From positions 1 to 13,717 of the forward strand of contig CALGGN010000436.1 of NCBI GenBank assembly GCA_937915915.1: DNA of 13,717 nucleotides. Reading direction: 5' to 3'. This DNA is from an uncultured Selenomonas sp. (lineage in GTDB: Bacteria; Bacillota; Negativicutes; Selenomonadales; Selenomonadaceae). The notes under the pieces are model-generated. The model was not told the DNA's origin. It ran no database searches and saw only the letters and a list, made by a program, of their open reading frames with translations. How positions within the stretch are numbered: position 1 is the stretch's first letter; every line of letters starts with the position of its first letter. Shown in pieces: positions 6,101 to 12,100 of the stretch. A program made the translations under genes and the position numbers.

Positions 6101-9100
6101 CCACGGTCCCGTTCTCCGGCCGGCCGACATCCAGCTTGCCTGTCCGTATCTTCACGCCCAGAGCGTCCTCGATCATCCGCGCCATCTTTCGGCGGTACTG
6201 ATCCCTGGCCTGCGCAGTGGCAGGAGTCCCGGCGAGGATATTCTTGATCCGGTGCGTGAGGGAAGGTGTGCTGTTATCGCTGGCGTTGATGGAGAACTTC
6301 GTACCCGCCGTAGAGTCTTGATTTTTGGGCATAGAAGAAGCACTCGCGTTTGTGCGGGTGCTTGCGCCTTTTCTGATATCCTGTTGATGCTTGTATTCCC
6401 TGTCGAATGTTTCTCGCCAGAAGTTTTTAGCATCGTCGCGTTCGCCGTCAACGATTACTGCCTTTTCGCCTTGTACTTTGCCAGAAGCTTCTGCGCTCTG
6501 TCCTGAGGTATCTCGTAGATTTCCCGCATAAGGTGAAGCCTTTCCTCGTCCGAGGCTGGAATATCCCCCATTATCTTCGCGTTCACTTCGTCCATCTGAG
6601 CTATACTCATTTTCAAAGCACCTCCTAGCATACTCTATTTGCGTGGCCAGCATTTCACGGTTCGTTCTTTGGGAATCCTTTTTCGGAATCTCATTGAATA
6701 GATCAACCATTTTATTGATTGTGCGCAGACTATCTCTGACGATTGGTGTACCCGCTCGCTTCGCCCTCGCAACATCTACCTTAATACCGCTTTCCAGTTC
6801 CCGACGCTTGTTTGCCGAAATATACCGCGCAAACAACGCCCGCTCCGTCGCCTTTGCAATCTCCGGATCCGTTTCTCTGCTTTCATTATCCCCTATATTT
6901 TCAGAATTGTCAACATCATTTTCGCTCGACACCGCAAATTCTTTTCCGCCGAATACGGTGTCGAGTATCTGATATGTGACGTTGTCCCCCTCGTTTCTCC
7001 ACTTTGACAGGGCTTTCACATAGCCCTTTTCTTCCATGGATTCCATAAGGGCTTCGGAGTACTCCGACATGGTTTTGATTTGAAATTTGTCATACCCTTT
7101 GTCTTTCAGGTAATCAATGACAGCCAGAACATGATTTGTGGCGTTTCCTTTTCGCAATACCTTGGGGGATACAGTAGACAAATCCGTCGGATCCGCAGCG
7201 TATTCGTCCTTGTACCAGAGGTTATCTATGAATGGTATCCCATTTTCTGGTATATGCCCGCTGACATCCATGAGGTCGCTATCCACGGTGAAGAACGTGC
7301 TTTTTCTGTTTCCAGTGCGGCTCGGTTTTTCAGATACAGACAGCTTGTTTTTGGGCATAGAAGAAGCACTCTCGGAAGAGTGCTTCGTGGTGTCTGCTCC
7401 ATATTGGGCTGTATCTTCTAATACCCGTTTGGGCTCAGAAGTTTCTTCATCAATCCCAAGCCATTGTCTTTGTGGCCTGACAACCGCATTTCTTCCAGAT
7501 TCAACCGCACGTCCATTCTCGATATATGCAACATCAAGGATAGCATCTCCAGAAAAGTTCACGATGCTGGACATCCGTTTGTAAAGATTCTGGTTGGATG
7601 TTGTAATAACAACATAGTTTCCTCCGACCACCCGTGCACAATGGCGTAAATAACGAATCTGTTTATCCTCGGTCAATGTTGAGAAACGGTCATGCAATTT
7701 TTGCACGGAACGAACTTTCAGTTTAGCGTCGAGGAAGAAAGCTACGGTCTCCGCGTCGCTCGCAACCAGATTGACAACATGCCGTATATCGTTCAATCCT
7801 TTAATCTGTCTGCCAAGTGCAGGATTCTCGATTTCTGCCACATCATAAGAGAATATAGTCCCTTGTAGGACTTGGTGCTTACTGACGCCTCCATTTGCAC
7901 CTATGGCTGAGAATGTGTCGTGATCAAGAACAATATGCCCAGCAAACGGAGTCTTTGACAAAAGATGCTTTGTAATCTTCAAGTCATCGGATGATGGCGT
8001 AGGATCTCCGGATGGATGGTTGTGGATGTAGTAAACCTTTTTCGCTTTGTATTTCTTGATATTGGCATTTACACGATCAACAAAATTTTCATACCATGGC
8101 TTAGCACCGGTCTCATCTTCCGGCATCATGACCTTTGATATCGAAGGAAGTCTGCAAGAGACAGTCTCATGGTATTTCACCTTGCCTCTGCCATCCACAT
8201 ATACGGTATGGAATTTCTCATAACCGGGATGCCGGAGAACTTGTGCAATTTCTGCCAGTTCTTGGATGTCTCGCGCCTTTTTCCCTGCCAATGAAACAGC
8301 CCCGTCATTCACAAGCTGCCTTGTGATGCCGAGGCCGTATATTTTCCCACGCCGCTTCTCTTTTAGACTACCGATTCCATCATCTGTACGTTCTGATTGT
8401 ACTCTCTCAAAGATTCCAGTGAGCCGTCGTCCCAACGTAAGGTTCCTGTCATCACTGCGTACGCCGCTGCTTCCTCGTCCGATGGCAGACGAGCTGCCAT
8501 TATTCCCTCCAATTCTGACAGTGTCAGTTCGTGGGTCGCTTCCGAAGTCGAGTGTCTGCTGGATTCCTTCTCTAACAAGGTTTGCCACCCCCTTGTCCTT
8601 TGCAATACCTGGGAAGTTTGAAACAGCCTTGTCGTAAAGTTCTTTTGCTTCATCATTCAAGTTTGCGGAGGCTTTGACGCTTTTTCTGCTTTCCTCGCTG
8701 ATTTCCTGCAAAAGTTCTTTGACAACAGCATGCTCATAAAGACTGCCGAACTCGCCAGGAATCTTTACGTCTATTCCAGACTGTCGATTCGTCCCATCAG
8801 AAAGTCTAATTCCTTGGATGTCGCGTCCGGATAGAGTTCTTTCAAGATTGCTTCCTTCTCGGATTCGTCCGTGCTGTCGCAGAATCTCATGCAAAGTTTT
8901 ACGTCCTCGCTCATCCTTCAACGCCCTCCTTCTTGTATCAGCCACCTGCAAAAATGCCTTTAGCTTCTGCCTCGGTATAGTCGTGCTGTCATTATTACGT
9001 TCTCTGATTTCATACAGAGACAATGCCCTTGAAACCGCTATGTTCTCCGGTTCCAGCAGCCGCTCCACAACTTCCTCATAGTTCATGCCGTCATTGATGA

Positions 9101-12100
9101 TGCGAAGATATCTTGGCTGCTTTGCTCGTTCAAACACCTCTTCAATTACATTATCCCCTATATTTTCAGAATTGTCAACATCATTTTCGCTCGACACCGC
9201 AAATTCTTTTCCGCCGAAGACAATCAGGGCGTTCACATCGTGAGGTTTCGGCAGGAAGTCCATCATGTCTTTTCGTGCCATTTCATATGCGCCCTTGGAA
9301 AATCTTGCATTACGCACAGCTTTACGAACGTTCTTCGGCAATGCCTCCTCAAGTTCCGTTACCCTGTCCCAAGCAGAATCATCTTCCGATGCCCTTGCCT
9401 CGTCAATAGCTTTCAGATAATCATCCAACTGCCTCTGCTGATTTTCCGGAAGGTCAAGCCTCAGCCATTCAAGCTTCGTCTGTTCCCTCAAGGATTCCAT
9501 GTATGCCCTTTCCGCTTTGGTATGCCCCTCGGCACGCCTTTCCACCTCCCTTGCTTCCTGTTCGCCGCCAAGATTTTCGTATAAATAGCGATCTGACCTC
9601 GAGTCAAGTGCCTGTGACAATTTCTTCCGCATGGAAACCAAGCGCCGTATCTTGTCCATCTTTTCTTTCGGAACAGACTTTTCAAACTCATGGATATCCT
9701 GCATAGCCTGCCACCATGCGTCGAAACTGTCATCCTTATTTGCCAGCCTTGCGGCAGCATCATTCAAACTGGCAAACTCAATCCCCTCGGAACTTCCAAA
9801 GTCCTGATCTCTGACAATGCGGCGAATCTCTCCCAAAATCTGATCTCGGGCCGTCCTCATGTTCCCGCCGACAGCAAATCCCTCGATTCCTTGGATCGCG
9901 TGCTGTATCTCATGGACGAGAGTTTTCTTCATATCGTCGTCAGATTGTGCCGCGTCGATCTTATTGCCATTGAGAACAATCATGTTCGAGGAAGGATTGT
10001 AGGCCCCGAACTGATTCTCGCTCAAGCTGTCAATTCCGACACGGATATCCTTCAAGCGTGGATAGGCGTCATAGAGAGACTGATTGTCATATATTTTGCC
10101 CAGCGTAGTGACAGTGGCCCCGTTTCGGAAGTCAGAGAAATCAATCTGATCCAGATTGTCCGGGATCTCGAACCTCCACTTTCCGTCCTTCCCCTTGAAC
10201 CATCCGGTTTCCTCATAGATTTTATCCGGATTTGCCTTGCCGTCCATCTCCTTGGCACGTTCCAAACGATCCAGAGGAGCATTCTCCGCGTTCACCCCGG
10301 CGAAAGAATACTTGTTCCGTTTCGAGAACTGGAACTCCGGCAGCGGCTCTCCGTCCGAAAGCGTGATCCGCTTCCCGCTGTTGTAGACCTTGAACAGCTT
10401 TCTCTTGTCGCCGTCCACCATGCTCCCTGCCAGCTTGCCGAACGCCTCCACAAAAATATCCCGCTGCTCCGTCGTGAGCCTGCCCTCCGGATTGTGGAAC
10501 AATTCGACGAACCTGTCCATCATCTGCTTGATCCAAGCGACGAACTTTCTGGCAAGGCTCGGATTCTCCCGCGCCATCTCCTGCATGAACGGAACGCGCT
10601 GCTTCACATCTATGAAAGCATCGGCCAGCAGTTCCTCAATAACATACTCATCTTTCTGCAAGTCATATCTTCCATACTTCTTCCGGTAAGACTCGATTTG
10701 CTCCTTGGTGAAGGCATTCTTTCCTTTGAAGTATGTGAGAAGTTCTTCCCAAAGAGGTGTGTTATTGGCCTTGATCCAGTGGAACGTTTCATGCCAGAAG
10801 GTTTTTTGCAGGCTCATTCCTGCCCTGCGGTTCAGCAGCGTCACATTGGTGCCGGGGATGTGCATGCCGTTCAGCCTTGAGTCGGCATCAATCCAGACGA
10901 TCTGACAGCCAAGCTCGTCTCCAAGCTCCGACAGCTTCCTCTGCTGGCTGTTCAGCTCCTCATTGTTCACGATCTGGATGCCGTCGAGAATCTTCCGGAT
11001 CTCGTCACTGGCGGAGAACTTCGCCATGGTGTCGGGATCTGCGAGTGACACATAGGCATTGGCGGCTTCAAGGAACGCATCCAGCGAATTCCTGTCCTTA
11101 AAAGTAAAGGTTTTCTTTCCCTTGTTTGCTGTGCCTCCTAAGTTCTTTGCAATCGTCCCAAGCTCCGCCACATACCGTTCCCCTAGCTGCGTTTCCAGCT
11201 TGGCCTGATGCTTTCCGTTGATTTTGCCGATAGAAAAAGCACCCTGAGATTCAGAGTGCTTTGATGTGGATTTTTGATTGCCTTTCTGCTGATTCTGTGG
11301 TACACTTTGATTACCGGAGGGACGGAGGGAGACACTTCCCTGAGAAGTCCGAGGTTCGGTTGTGGGCCGCGAGTGTCCGTACAGCCCATCCGAAATATAC
11401 AGCACCTTCTCGGTGTTTTCACCGCTCAAGCGATTTTTCAGTTCGCGAAGGGCGGCTTTTTTGTCTCTTTTGCTTCCAGACATAAACACCGTGACGATTC
11501 TGCCATCCTGCCCCTTTTCTACGCCGATAACTAAGCTGTTTGCATAATTTACATCTCCCCTATAGATGGAGATATAGACCCTTCTATGGTTGTTCTTCTG
11601 TTCCACAACTGCCAATGGGCTTTCTAATGTTTTCTGCGCCAAAAGAACCCCCAAGACACGAGAATCCCGAACTTTGCTCAAATCCATTTCGTCGGAAGCA
11701 TCCTTACCTGCTATCAAGTGAAGAGCATACTGCTCCATGGACTCTGTATTCCCAGGCTCAAAATAAAGCTGATTGCCCAACGGGTCTGTAAACTGCTTCC
11801 CTTTCCTGCTTTCGAGGTAATCAACAGCTCTTTGGAGATTTTCCTCATTGGAAGAACCATTGATTTCAGACAGAAGTTCCTGTGGTATTTCTTCCATCTG
11901 GATATTGTCATAGGTCAGGCTATCCGCAAAGACTTTGACAGCGGTTTTGTCACCGAGGACAAGATTGCCCTGCGTCTGGTTTTGTGATATATTCGGTGCA
12001 GAAGGATTCTGCTCTGATGGAGAAACCGTACCATCAGCAGTAGGCTCGGAACGTACGAAAACATCCGTGCCATCAGGATTCTTCTCCTTTTTATTGCTGT

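Noticed and set aside
3579..6506. Very long plus-strand ORF (975 codons) opposite the giant gene
   Set aside because: It is the antisense shadow of the helical tail. The composition is Arg/His/Leu/Pro-rich with no domain, and the opposite strand encodes recognisable LPD38 and coiled-coil sequence.
6322..7371. Transposon-like ends formed by the 24-bp SASSMPKN repeats
   Set aside because: They are direct, in frame and inside one gene, with no transposase between them. Duplicated linkers explain them better.
9690..10880. 396-codon plus-strand ORF
   Set aside because: Antisense shadow of the two zincin modules, whose catalytic motifs are clear on the minus strand.
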